44,042 nucleotides of DNA from an uncultured Pelagibacteraceae bacterium. Its GTDB lineage: Bacteria > Pseudomonadota > Alphaproteobacteria > Pelagibacterales > Pelagibacteraceae. The translations under genes were made by a program, and so were the position numbers. Location of the stretch: positions 1-44,042 of the forward strand of contig CACKNV010000002.1 in assembly GCA_902601705.1 (NCBI GenBank). Direction: 5' to 3'. Below, one piece after another: positions 32,106 through 41,696 of the stretch (position 1 is the first letter of the stretch; each line of letters begins with the position of its first letter). A model generated the notes under the pieces. The model worked only from the letters and a program-made list of their open reading frames with translations. It ran no database searches and was not told the DNA's origin.

Positions 32106-33003
32106 CGATTATTTTAATCTCTAATTCAAGATTTACCCCCGTTTTTTCAAATACTTTTTGTTTTACTTTTTTAATTAAATTTTCAATATCTCTCGCTGTA
32201 GCATTGCCGTTGTTTACGAAAAAATTACAGTGTTTATGTGAAATAGATGCATCGCCCTCTGTGAACTGCTCACAACCAGCTTGTTTAATCAACATCCAGG
32301 CTTTTTTTTCCTCACTTAAATTTTTAAAAGTACTTCCACATGTTTTAATTTGACTTGGTTGTGAAAGTTTTTTTCTTTCAATCAAATCTGATTGCTTTTT
32401 TTCTATCTCAGCTTTATTTCCAATCAAACCCTTAAGTTTTGCTGATATAATAATTAAATTTTCTGCCAAATCAGTTCCTCTATATAAAAACTTAATATCA
32501 TCTCTATTAATCTCTATTTCTTTTAAATTGTTTATATCTATAGCCTTAATAGATAATAAAACTTTTGAAATATCGTTGTTATAACAGCCGCTATTCATTA
32601 CTATTCCTCCTCCTACTGATCCTGGTATACAAGATAGAAACTCTAAATTTTTTAAATTATTATCTTTTGCAAAATTTGCTATTTGACGATCTAAAGTTGC
32701 TGCGCCAGCATCTATCACATCTTTTTTAAGCAGTTTAATATAGGAAAAGTCTTTCCCTAACTTTATAACTGCTCCAGAAACACCATTATCTCTAAACAAT
32801 GTATTTGATCCAGCACCTAAAATTGTTAATTTTAAGTTTCTTTTTTTAATTTCTGCTAGAAATTCCAATAATTGCTCCTTGTTATTGGCCTTAAAGAAAT
32901 ACTCTGCATTTCCACCTAGATTGAACCAACTATAGTTAGAAAGATTAACGTTAACATTTAATGTATCTCCAAATTTTTTAAGTAAATTATCTGCTAGCTT
33001 CAT
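32098..33003 (-). CDS. murB: UDP-N-acetylenolpyruvoylglucosamine reductase
   Basis: FAD enzyme that reduces enolpyruvyl-UDP-GlcNAc to UDP-MurNAc. The 301 residues are a type II-like short MurB. FAD-binding motifs are LGGNAEYFFKA, LGAGSNTLFRDNGVSG and SCIPGSVGGGIVMNSGCY. The catalytic Ser lies in KTCGSTFKNLSE, and the end carries FVNNGNATARDI and the conserved Glu in LELEIKIIGE. Overlaps murC by four bases and ddl by eight. Confidence 0.95.
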   Translation of the reverse strand: MKLADNLLKKFGDTLNVNVNLSNYSWFNLGGNAEYFFKANNKEQLLEFLAEIKKRNLKLTILGAGSNTLFRDNGVSGAVIKLGKDFSYIKLLKKDVIDAGAATLDRQIANFAKDNNLKNLEFLSCIPGSVGGGIVMNSGCYNNDISKVLLSIKAIDINNLKEIEINRDDIKFLYRGTDLAENLIIISAKLKGLIGNKAEIEKKQSDLIERKKLSQPSQIKTCGSTFKNLSEEKKAWMLIKQAGCEQFTEGDASISHKHCNFFVNNGNATARDIENLIKKVKQKVFEKTGVNLELEIKIIGE

Positions 33004-34397
33004 AATGAAAATTTCAATCTAGCCATCCATTTTGATATAGCGCCAGCTCCCATACCAATTATTAATTCATTACTTACTAAGTTTTTTTGAAAAAATTTAG
33101 TAAGTTCTACTTCATTTTTAACTATTAAAACTTGCGTTTTAGAATTTTTAGCAATCAAATTCGCAAAATTAATTGGATTATATTTTAAATTTCTTTTTTC
33201 CCCAGCAGCGTATAATGGGCACATAATTACCAAGTTTGATTTAATAAAACACTTTGAAAATTCATTTTTTAATGACATCACTCTTGAATATCTATGAGGT
33301 TCAAAGACACTTATGATTTTTCTTTTAAGATTTACTTTTTGAACACCTTCTAAAATAGAGCTTATTTCAGTCGGATGATGAGCATAATCATCGTAAAAGT
33401 CATTATTATTTTTAGAAAAAACTTTAGTCATTCTTCTTTGAACTCCTGAGAAATTTTTTAAAGATTTCTTAGCTAAATTTAAATTTGCACCTAAGTTAAT
33501 ACACACTATTAAAGCTGCTGCTGAATTAAGAATATTATGTTTTCCTAATAATTTTACATTAATATTTTTAATACTCTGAGCCTTTTTTTGTTTATCTTTA
33601 AATTTTAAAGTGAATGAAGTGCTATCAAAATTATATTTAATTTTTTTAATTTGATAATCTGCCTTTTTATTTTCGCCATACGTTACAATATTTTTGTTCT
33701 TTATTTTATACAATATTTTTCTAATGTTATTATTATCTAAACAAATTATCGACTTTCCAGTTGGAGGCGTTTTATTTATAAAATTAATAAATGAATTTTC
33801 TAAATTTTTGTATTTTTTGTAAAAGTCTAAGTGTTCATAATCTATATTTGTTACAATTGAGTAGTTAATCGGTAATTTTAAAAAACTCCCATCTGACTCA
33901 TCAGCCTCCAATATTGCCCAGTCTCCTTTTCCAAGTTTTGCGTTGTTTTTTAGGGAATTGATAACTCCACCATTAATTATAGTAGGATCTAATTTTTGAT
34001 CCGATAGTATTTTTGCAACTAATGAGGTTGTTGTAGTTTTTCCATGTGATCCGGTAATAATTATATTCTTTTTTAGTGATACAACGTCTGCTAACACTTC
34101 TGCTCTTGAATAGATTGGTATTTTATTTTTTTTTGCGTATTTTAATTCTGGATTATTATTTTTAATCGCACTAGACTTTACTAAAATTGTAGCTCTTTTT
34201 ATATTATTAGATAAATGACCAATAAAAACTTTAATGCCTGATTTTTGGCAATTGATAGTATTTTTATTTTTGTTTTGATCGCTCCCCTGAATTTTAAAAC
34301 CCATATTTTGCATTATTTGAGCAAGACCACTCATCCCGATGCCTCCAATACCTACAAAATGGATTATATCTTTCTGAACTAAATTAATTTTTTCCAT
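33000..34397 (-). CDS. murC: UDP-N-acetylmuramate--L-alanine ligase
   Basis: Adds L-Ala to UDP-MurNAc. The 465 residues show the N-terminal UDP-binding HFVGIGGIGMSGLAQI, the ATP loop TGSHGKTTTTSL (about 115-126), the metal-site EADESDGSF and NIDYEHLDFY. The C-terminal domain carries DDYAHHPTEI and FEPHRYSR. These are MurC-specific (HHPTE). It overlaps murG by 14 bases and murB by four. Confidence 0.96.
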   Translation of the reverse strand: MEKINLVQKDIIHFVGIGGIGMSGLAQIMQNMGFKIQGSDQNKNKNTINCQKSGIKVFIGHLSNNIKRATILVKSSAIKNNNPELKYAKKNKIPIYSRAEVLADVVSLKKNIIITGSHGKTTTTSLVAKILSDQKLDPTIINGGVINSLKNNAKLGKGDWAILEADESDGSFLKLPINYSIVTNIDYEHLDFYKKYKNLENSFINFINKTPPTGKSIICLDNNNIRKILYKIKNKNIVTYGENKKADYQIKKIKYNFDSTSFTLKFKDKQKKAQSIKNINVKLLGKHNILNSAAALIVCINLGANLNLAKKSLKNFSGVQRRMTKVFSKNNNDFYDDYAHHPTEISSILEGVQKVNLKRKIISVFEPHRYSRVMSLKNEFSKCFIKSNLVIMCPLYAAGEKRNLKYNPINFANLIAKNSKTQVLIVKNEVELTKFFQKNLVSNELIIGMGAGAISKWMARLKFSL

Positions 34398-35466
34398 TTA
34401 TAATTTCCTCAATTTGAATATTTAAATTTCTAAAGATATCTTTGTCAGAATATTGTCTTTGTTTTAATAAAATATTGTTAACAAGTGATTTATCATTAAA
34501 TATTGAGTTTATAAGAGCAAATAATTTACTATTTATATCTTTTTCCTCTAATAAATATCCGTAACCTTTTTTTTCATAAAACTCAGCATTTTTGTGCTGA
34601 TGGTTATCGGCTGATGAGGGAAGAGGAATTGAGATAAAAGGTATCTTCATATTAATTAACTCCCCCAAAACAGAGGCACCTGATCGCGTGATAACTAAAT
34701 TTGCTTCAGAATAATATTTACTTATTTTTTCAGTAAAATTAAATATCTCAAAATTTATCTCAGCGTTTTTATAAAACTGTGATAATTGACTGTTTTGTTC
34801 TTTTTGGCATTGTTGATAAATCTTGAGAGGAATATTAGAATTTTTTAATTGTGCAAAAACTTGAGGAAGTTGATCAGCAAAAATCTTAGCTGCTTGGCTT
34901 CCTCCAAGAACCAAAATTTTTAAATGATCAAAATTTTTTTTAATATCACGTTCATTTATTATCTCCTCTCTTACTAAATTTCCTATTTCAAAAATCTTAT
35001 TTTTATACTTTTTAGAAATTCCCTCGAGCTCTTTATAAGAAACAAATATTTTTTTTGCAAAAAATAGTAAGTATTTATTTGCTTTTCCAATAATCAAATT
35101 ATTCTCATATATAACAAATTTTATTCTTAAGATTGATGCAGCTATACATATTGGGAAAGAGGAGTAACCACCCATTCCAAAAACAATAGAGGGTCTTTCA
35201 AATAAAAGTAAAAAAAATGATCTGGCTATTGAATAAATAATTACTAAAAAAGAAAATAATAATTTTAAGATATTTCCTTTTGCTAATGGTGAAGAGGGTA
35301 TTTTTACAATATTAAGATTTTTAATATTCTTTAGGTATTTAAGACCTCTATAGTCAGATGTTAATTTTACATTGTATTTTTTTCTTATCAAATAATTTGC
35401 AAGACTATATGCAGGGAAAATATGCCCGCCGGTTCCTCCAGTAGCAATTAATATTTTTTTAGTCAT
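34384..35466 (-). CDS. murG: MurG, undecaprenyl-PP-MurNAc-pentapeptide GlcNAc transferase
   Basis: Makes lipid II from lipid I at the cytoplasmic face of the membrane. The 360 residues have the GT-B fold marks: the N-terminal glycine loop TGGTGGHIFPAYSLA (9-23), FGMGGYSSFPICIAA, and YENNLIIGKANKYL. The donor-site segments are LVLGGSQAAKIFADQLP and ITRSGASVLGELINMKIPFI with PLPSSADNHQHKNAEF. Hydrophobic patches around 70-87 fit membrane binding. Overlaps ftsW by eight bases. Confidence 0.95.
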   Translation of the reverse strand: MTKKILIATGGTGGHIFPAYSLANYLIRKKYNVKLTSDYRGLKYLKNIKNLNIVKIPSSPLAKGNILKLLFSFLVIIYSIARSFFLLLFERPSIVFGMGGYSSFPICIAASILRIKFVIYENNLIIGKANKYLLFFAKKIFVSYKELEGISKKYKNKIFEIGNLVREEIINERDIKKNFDHLKILVLGGSQAAKIFADQLPQVFAQLKNSNIPLKIYQQCQKEQNSQLSQFYKNAEINFEIFNFTEKISKYYSEANLVITRSGASVLGELINMKIPFISIPLPSSADNHQHKNAEFYEKKGYGYLLEEKDINSKLFALINSIFNDKSLVNNILLKQRQYSDKDIFRNLNIQIEEIINGKN

Positions 35467-36586
35467 ATAAGTATGCTTTGTTTTTAGTATAATTCAAAAT
35501 TATCCCAGCTAAAATTGCACTTCCAATTAAAGATGATCCACCATAACTTAAAAAAGGCAAAGTCATTCCAGTCGTTGGTAATAAATTAATGTTAACCCCT
35601 GCATGGATAAATGTTTGAAAAATCATAAGTGTTGCTAATCCAATTAAAGAAATTTTTAAGAATTGATTATCTTGATTAAAACAATTTTTAATTATTCTGA
35701 AAGAAATATACAAAAAAATTACTAATATCATTATTGAAACAATTGACCCATACTCTTCAGATATAACAGCTATAACATAATCAGTGTGGGCCTCAGGCAC
35801 ACTCTCTTTTAAAATACCCTCTCCCATACCTTGACCAGTCAGCCCACCAAGTTTTATCGCATCAAGAGCAGAGGAAGACTGAAATTTGTCACCTTGGCTA
35901 GGATCGAAAAATGCAATTAATCTTTTAGTTATATATCCAAATTTCTCTGGGAAAAAAAATAAAATTGAAGTCAGTGAAGCTAAAAATATTGAAAAAAAAA
36001 TAAACATGTAAACTAAACTAACTCCAGATATAAAAACAGTCGCTACCCAACTTCCCACTAATAAAATTGATTGACCCAAATCAGGTTGGTCAATTAGTAA
36101 GATTAGAACAGAGCTTAAAATAATAAAGCTAAAGAAATATTTTATTTGTGTCTTCTTTAGTCTCTCAAAAGTTAATATTTTTACTGTTATTAAAATAAAG
36201 AAAGGTTTTACTATCTCGATAGGCTGCAACCTAAAGAAATAAAAATCAAGCCAACGTTTAGCACCCTTAGCCTCTACTCCAATTATAGGTACCAATGCTA
36301 AAAAAATAAAAGTAATTATAAATGATGGTACAACAAGTTTTATAAGTAATTCAGTTTTAATTAGTGAAATTACAATCATGAAACCAAGAGCTAGAAATGT
36401 AAAAAAAAGATGTTTTGTAAAAAAAAAATAATAATCTTTATTAAGCCTCTCGCCTGCAAGGGATGAGGTAGAGGAAAATGAAAAAAATAAACCTAAAAAA
36501 AATAAAATTAAGAAACAAAATAAAATTTTTTTATCTAAGCTTCTCCAATAATTAATAAATAAAAATTTAAATGTATTTTCTGCCAT
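35459..36586 (-). CDS. ftsW: FtsW, SEDS-family peptidoglycan polymerase
   Basis: Septal glycan polymerase that works with FtsI. From ATG 36586 (MAENTFKFLFINYWRSLDKK) the product is 375 residues with about ten membrane helices. SEDS motifs are visible: FSFSSTSSLA, GAKRWLDFYFFRLQPIEIVK with DQPDLGQSILL, and the catalytic-loop region DAIKLGGLTGQGMGEGILKE with PEAHTDYVIAVISEE. NLLPTTGMTLPFLSYGGSSL lies near the end. The frame is open to 36646, which would give a longer overlap with murD; even the chosen start overlaps murD by 20 bases. Confidence 0.93.
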   Translation of the reverse strand: MAENTFKFLFINYWRSLDKKILFCFLILFFLGLFFSFSSTSSLAGERLNKDYYFFFTKHLFFTFLALGFMIVISLIKTELLIKLVVPSFIITFIFLALVPIIGVEAKGAKRWLDFYFFRLQPIEIVKPFFILITVKILTFERLKKTQIKYFFSFIILSSVLILLIDQPDLGQSILLVGSWVATVFISGVSLVYMFIFFSIFLASLTSILFFFPEKFGYITKRLIAFFDPSQGDKFQSSSALDAIKLGGLTGQGMGEGILKESVPEAHTDYVIAVISEEYGSIVSIMILVIFLYISFRIIKNCFNQDNQFLKISLIGLATLMIFQTFIHAGVNINLLPTTGMTLPFLSYGGSSLIGSAILAGIILNYTKNKAYLYD

Positions 36587-37844
36587 AAATTTTGCATAAC
36601 CTTTTAAATTCTTCACCTCGCTTTTCAAAATTTTTAAATTGGTCAAAAGATGCTGCGGCTGGACTTAATAAAATATTATAATGTGAGTTTTTGTGTACTC
36701 TGCAGTCTTTAAATATCTGAATAATTGAATCTTTTAAATTTTTTGTCGATGAATAGACTAATTTACCTTTTAATTGTTTTTTAAAAAAATTAATGTTTTG
36801 CCCAATTAAATAACATTTAATAATATTTTTCTTAAATCTTGAAATTTTAATTTTGTCACCTTTTTTTGGCAATCCACCTAGTATCCAGAAAATACTTTTT
36901 AAACTTGATAAAGCTAATTGTGTTGATTTAAAAGAGGTAGCCTTTGAGTCGTTTATAAAAGTAAAATTTTCTTTTTTCAGAAATATTTCAAATCTGTGTG
37001 GTAAACCTTTAAATGAACCCATTGCGTCTATAAAAGATTTTTTACCTACCTTAATTAATTTTGCAAATGCATAAACAAAACTCATATTTTCGTCATTAAT
37101 ATTCGACTCCAAATAATCATTTTTGATTTTATTTTTAATTTTTTTATATTCTTTTTCTGAAGGTAAAGTGAGTTTACTTAAGAAACCTTTTCTTTTAAAA
37201 ATCTTTTTAAATTTTTTATTTACAATTGCATAATGATTTTTATCTTGATGTTGAAAAATTTTAAGTTTGGAATTTAAATAGTTTTTCTTATTTCCATGCC
37301 AATCAAGATGATCATTTGATAAATTAAGAAAAAATGCAAAATTTGGACGAATAAATTTTGAATGTGAAAGTTGAAAAGATGAGGCCTCGATAATTATAAG
37401 TTCGTTGTTTGAATTTTTTATGTCTAAAATTGGAGTCCCTATATTCCCACCAAGTGAGTATTTTATCTTATTAATTTTTAAAAGATGAGCTATCAGTTTA
37501 CAAGTTGTAGACTTCCCGTTAGTTCCAGTAATAACAATACTTTTTAAATCTTTATTTGAAAGATAAAGCAAATCTATATCTGTAATTATCTTTTTTTTAA
37601 ATTTAAAAAGTTTTTTATTTTTTAATAAACTTATCCCCGGCGCTAAAACAATATAATCAACTCTAATTAAAGTTTTTTTTAAATTTTTTGTTCTTAAATT
37701 TTTATATAATTTTTTTTCTTTGTCATCCCAAACTTGAAAGTTATTTATTCTATTTTTTTTAAAAAATTTAACTACTGAACATCCAGATAAACCTAGACCA
37801 TAAACAAGGAACGATAGTTCTTTGAGTTTAGGATTTTGGAGCAT
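36567..37844 (-). CDS. murD: UDP-N-acetylmuramoyl-L-alanine--D-glutamate ligase
   Basis: Adds D-Glu to the growing stem. The 425 residues have the N-terminal VYGLGLSGCSVVKFF loop, the ATP loop VITGTNGKSTTCKL (104-117), and LGGNIGTPILD. NLSNDHLDWHGN (metal-binding His) and NDSKATSFKSTQLAL with WILGGLPKKGD complete the set. These are MurD hallmarks. It lies three bases after mraY and overlaps ftsW. Confidence 0.95.
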   Translation of the reverse strand: MLQNPKLKELSFLVYGLGLSGCSVVKFFKKNRINNFQVWDDKEKKLYKNLRTKNLKKTLIRVDYIVLAPGISLLKNKKLFKFKKKIITDIDLLYLSNKDLKSIVITGTNGKSTTCKLIAHLLKINKIKYSLGGNIGTPILDIKNSNNELIIIEASSFQLSHSKFIRPNFAFFLNLSNDHLDWHGNKKNYLNSKLKIFQHQDKNHYAIVNKKFKKIFKRKGFLSKLTLPSEKEYKKIKNKIKNDYLESNINDENMSFVYAFAKLIKVGKKSFIDAMGSFKGLPHRFEIFLKKENFTFINDSKATSFKSTQLALSSLKSIFWILGGLPKKGDKIKISRFKKNIIKCYLIGQNINFFKKQLKGKLVYSSTKNLKDSIIQIFKDCRVHKNSHYNILLSPAAASFDQFKNFEKRGEEFKRLCKIYGRKYI

Positions 37845-37847
37845 TCT

Positions 37848-38933
37848 TTACCTTAATTTTAATGTTGCTAATCCGATCAATGCTAAAATTATAGCTATTA
37901 TCCAAAATCTAATTACTATAGTTGACTCAGCCCACCCTTTTTTTTCGAAATGATGATGTATCGGTGCCATTCTAAAAATTCTTTTACCAGTCAATTTATA
38001 AGACGCTACCTGAATAATTACTGATACTGTTTCTAAAACAAATAAACCTCCAACGATAGCCAAGACAATTTCATGTTTAACGATTATTGCAATTGCTGCT
38101 AACGAGCCTCCTAAAGAAAGAGAACCAGTGTCTCCCATAAAAATTTTTGCCGGAGGAGCATTATACCAAAGAAATCCTAAACAAGCGCCAACGATCGAGC
38201 CACAAAAAATTGATAATTCTCCTACATCAGGAATGTATTGGATCTGCAAATATTCAGAAAAAATTGTATTACCTACTACGTAAGAAATTAAAGTAAATGA
38301 AAGTGCCACTAACATTACAGGTACTGTAGCGAGTCCATCTAAACCGTCAGTTAGGTTAACAGCATTAGAAGCTCCGATAATTACAAACAGCCCAAATGGT
38401 ATAAAAAATAAACCCATATGCCATATTAAATTTTTAAAAAAAGGAAAATAGAGGTTATACAAAAATTCATGTTCTGAATATTTTATTAATATTAATAATG
38501 TTATTACGCCTATTATAATCTGACCAAGAAACTTATATCTTGATTTTAATCCACTGGAATTCTTTAATTTAATTTTCAATATATCGTCAAGTAATCCCAA
38601 AGCGCCTAACGACAGTGAGACAAAAATTAATGTCCATACATAAATATTTTTCAAATCTGCCCATAAAATTGTACTACTTATAATTCCAATAATTATAATT
38701 ACACCTCCCATTGTTGGTGTTCCAGATTTTTTAATAATATGATCTATTGGACCATCTTGTCTTATTGGGCCAGTTATCATTTTTTCTGAAAAAAATTTTA
38801 TTAAAGGACCCCCAATAATAAATACTACCATCAAGGACGTCACAACAGATAAGCCTGTTCTGAAAGTTAAGTATCTAAATACGTTTAAAAACGAATATTG
38901 ATCAATTAGTGAAGTTAACAAACTAAATAACAT
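37848..38933 (-). CDS. mraY: Phospho-MurNAc-pentapeptide transferase MraY
   Basis: Integral membrane enzyme making lipid I. The 361 residues carry about ten helices and the family motifs GPLIKFFSEKMITGPIRQDG, KSGTPTMGGV, and GLLDDILKIKLKNSSGL. The catalytic NLTDGLDGLATVP, MGDTGSLSLGG and APIHHHFEKKGWAES (the HHH motif) are all present. It abuts the murE-murF fusion (next base) and precedes murD by three bases, the usual order. Confidence 0.97.
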   Translation of the reverse strand: MLFSLLTSLIDQYSFLNVFRYLTFRTGLSVVTSLMVVFIIGGPLIKFFSEKMITGPIRQDGPIDHIIKKSGTPTMGGVIIIIGIISSTILWADLKNIYVWTLIFVSLSLGALGLLDDILKIKLKNSSGLKSRYKFLGQIIIGVITLLILIKYSEHEFLYNLYFPFFKNLIWHMGLFFIPFGLFVIIGASNAVNLTDGLDGLATVPVMLVALSFTLISYVVGNTIFSEYLQIQYIPDVGELSIFCGSIVGACLGFLWYNAPPAKIFMGDTGSLSLGGSLAAIAIIVKHEIVLAIVGGLFVLETVSVIIQVASYKLTGKRIFRMAPIHHHFEKKGWAESTIVIRFWIIAIILALIGLATLKLR

Positions 38934-41696
38934 TTATGTTCCCCTTATCATTTTTTTACTAAAATTGTTAAGTCCAGTAGCATTAGATCCTTTAATCATA
39001 AGACAATCATTATTGCATATGATCTCTCTCAAACTTAAATCTATATCTTCAATATTATGTAAAATATTTCCTCTTTTTTCTTTTTTTAAATGTTTATAAG
39101 TGAAAATTGTTTTTTTTCCTTTTACGAAAACTTTATCTATATCAGAGTTGTTAATAACTTTTGACAATTCTTCATGGTATTTTTTTGAATGAGGACCTAA
39201 TTCAAGCATGTCTCCAAGGATTAAGTATTTTTTTAAATTTGTTTTTTTTATCAATTTTAATTTGTTGATAGCATTTTTTACAGACAATGGATTAGCATTA
39301 TAACTTTCATCGATTAATTGAAATCTTTTATTGTATCTCGAAATTTGATATTTTTTCCCTCTACCATCTGGAGATTCTAGGTATTTAAATTTTGATATTA
39401 TTCTTAAAAAATTTATTTTTAATGCTTTAAGAACACATAGAGAAGCTAGAATGTTATAAACATTTAAATCTTTATATCTAAAAGAAATAATCTGGTTATT
39501 AATATTAATATAAATCTTTGAAAATACTTTTCCTTTAATAATTCTGATCAAACGAATATCTGATTTTGTGTGTTTGCCAAAAGATAAAGTATTTAAATTA
39601 TATGATCTTGCTTTCTTTAATAAATAATTAAAAAACTTATCATCTCTATTTAAAACAATCGTTCCCCCTGGTTCAATATTTTCAATAATTTCTGATTTAG
39701 CTTTTGCTATTCCTCGAATATTTTTAAAATTTTCTATATGTGCCTCTCCAATATTAGTAATGACACCTAAGTGTGGTTTAATTAAATTTGTGAGTTTTCT
39801 TATCTCACCAAATTTACTCATTCCTACTTCAAAGACAGCAAATTTATTGTTAATACTTAAATTTGATAGACTAACAGGCACTCCATAATGATTATTGAAA
39901 GACCTTGGTGAGAAATGAGTTTTTCCAAAACTACTTAAAAGATCTTTGAGTAAATTTTTTAAAGATGTCTTTCCCGCACTTCCAGTAATTGAAATTATTT
40001 TTGCATGCGTATGTTCTCTTTTTAGCTTTCCGAAATGACTAAGAAATTTAATTGGATTTTGGACTTTTATAATTTTATTTTTATAACCTTTAATAGCAGA
40101 TGAAGAAATGATTCCTCCAGCACCTTTTTTTATTGCGTCTTTAATAAATCTATTTCCGTCATTTTTTTTTCCTTTAAATGCAACAAATAAATTATTTTTT
40201 TTTAAAGTTCTTGAGTCGATAGAAAGACCATTTATTTTTCGAAATTTTAGTTTACCAAAAATTTTATTTAAAATAATTTCATTTTGTAAATAATTTTGTT
40301 TTTTTTCTGATAACTTACCAAGACCAATTTTTATTTTCTTAACAATTTTTTTGTCGGAAATATTATAAATTTTATTTTTATAAATTTGTTTTTGTTCATG
40401 TCCTTTGCCAGCAATTAAAAGAATATCAAAAGGACTAGCATCTTTTATTGCTTTTTTAATAGCTCGAGATCTATCTCCAATATCAAAATATTTATTTTTT
40501 GAAATATATTTTGCAAGCTGATCTCTAATTTTTTTTGGATTTTCATTTCTAGGATTGTCGTCAGTAATATAAATTTTTTTACAATTATCATTAGCTATTT
40601 TTGCCATTAAGCGCCTTTTTTTCTTGTCTCTATCACCCCCGCATCCAAAAACTAAAGAAACATTGTTTCCGTAATCTTTTTTTAAAGATTGAATAACTTT
40701 TAATAATGCATCTGGTGTATGAGCATAATCAATAAATACTTTTAAATTATTTTTATATTTTTTCGCTAATTCAAGTCTTCCGTTGACATCTTTGATTTTC
40801 TTGCAAGAGGAGAATATTAAACTTTCTTTTAATCCACATAGTTTTGCTGATTGGATCGCCATAGCTAAATTCTTGATTTTGAAATCATTAGATGTATTTA
40901 AAAATGTATTATTAATTATATTTATCTCTTTTTCTATATCTATTAGTTTAAGTTTTTTTTGCTGTGCAATCCTACTTAAAAATTTAAAAGGTTTAATTTT
41001 TTTGTCAGAGATTATAGTAGAATTTTTATGTAAGATTTCTTTGAACAATATAAGTTTTGAATTTAAATAAGATTTCATACTTTTATGATAATCTAAATGG
41101 TCCTGGCTAAAATTTGTAAAAACCCCAGCTTTAAATTTAATATTGTGAAGTCTCTTTTGATCTAAGCCATGACTTGATGCTTCGATGATTACATTGTCGA
41201 TATCTTTCTTTTTGAGATAATTTAAATATTTATGAAGGCTAATTGTGTCTGGTGAAGTAAGATTAGTCTTTATAATTTTATTGCGATATTTAATCCCAAA
41301 AGTTCCAATAGAGGCTACAGGAATATTACTTATTGTTAGTATTTGGTAAAATAAATCAGCTACTGAAGTCTTTCCATTAGTCCCAGTAACTGCAATAATA
41401 TTTTTTGGTTTATAAGTATAAAATTTCGAGCATATTTCACTCAAGAAAAATCTAATATCATCTGTTTTAATTACTAAAATATTTTTCGATTTAAAATTAC
41501 ATGTTTTTGAACAAATGACAACTTTTGCACCTCGCTTAATAGCCTCTTTAATAAATTTTTCACCGTTAATTTTGTTACCTTTAATAGCAAAGAATATATT
41601 ATTTTTTTTAACCTCTTTGCTATTAACTGAAATTCCAGAAATAATAATATTTTTTAAATTACTTGGAACAAATCTAATTAAATTTTTCAACAACAT
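38934..41696 (-). CDS. murE-murF: Fused MurE-MurF ligase (UDP-MurNAc-tripeptide and pentapeptide synthases in one chain)
   Basis: A single 920-residue frame holding two complete Mur ligases. The MurE half (1 to about 460) has the ATP loop VTGTNGKTSVADL (103-115), SSHGLDQ, NFSQDHLDYH and DYAHTPDALL. DDNPRNENP follows (DNPR at 380-383, the meso-diaminopimelate specificity motif), then AGKGHEQKQIY. A linker near 460-485 leads to the MurF half, with SIDSRTLKKNNLFVAFKG, the ATP loop TGSAGKTSLK (571-580), SFNNHYGVPVSL, EVGMSKFGEI, NIGEAHIE and DESYNANPLSV. The two reactions are non-consecutive neighbours of D-Ala-D-Ala addition, so the fusion may channel the UDP-tripeptide. It overlaps ftsI by 23 bases. 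Confidence 0.95.
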   Translation of the reverse strand: MLLKNLIRFVPSNLKNIIISGISVNSKEVKKNNIFFAIKGNKINGEKFIKEAIKRGAKVVICSKTCNFKSKNILVIKTDDIRFFLSEICSKFYTYKPKNIIAVTGTNGKTSVADLFYQILTISNIPVASIGTFGIKYRNKIIKTNLTSPDTISLHKYLNYLKKKDIDNVIIEASSHGLDQKRLHNIKFKAGVFTNFSQDHLDYHKSMKSYLNSKLILFKEILHKNSTIISDKKIKPFKFLSRIAQQKKLKLIDIEKEINIINNTFLNTSNDFKIKNLAMAIQSAKLCGLKESLIFSSCKKIKDVNGRLELAKKYKNNLKVFIDYAHTPDALLKVIQSLKKDYGNNVSLVFGCGGDRDKKKRRLMAKIANDNCKKIYITDDNPRNENPKKIRDQLAKYISKNKYFDIGDRSRAIKKAIKDASPFDILLIAGKGHEQKQIYKNKIYNISDKKIVKKIKIGLGKLSEKKQNYLQNEIILNKIFGKLKFRKINGLSIDSRTLKKNNLFVAFKGKKNDGNRFIKDAIKKGAGGIISSSAIKGYKNKIIKVQNPIKFLSHFGKLKREHTHAKIISITGSAGKTSLKNLLKDLLSSFGKTHFSPRSFNNHYGVPVSLSNLSINNKFAVFEVGMSKFGEIRKLTNLIKPHLGVITNIGEAHIENFKNIRGIAKAKSEIIENIEPGGTIVLNRDDKFFNYLLKKARSYNLNTLSFGKHTKSDIRLIRIIKGKVFSKIYININNQIISFRYKDLNVYNILASLCVLKALKINFLRIISKFKYLESPDGRGKKYQISRYNKRFQLIDESYNANPLSVKNAINKLKLIKKTNLKKYLILGDMLELGPHSKKYHEELSKVINNSDIDKVFVKGKKTIFTYKHLKKEKRGNILHNIEDIDLSLREIICNNDCLMIKGSNATGLNNFSKKMIRGT

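Noticed and set aside
38934-41696. MurE-MurF fusion as a missed stop codon or frameshift
   Set aside because: The frame reads through both complete domains with a plausible linker; nothing in the sequence marks an error, though read data were not available.
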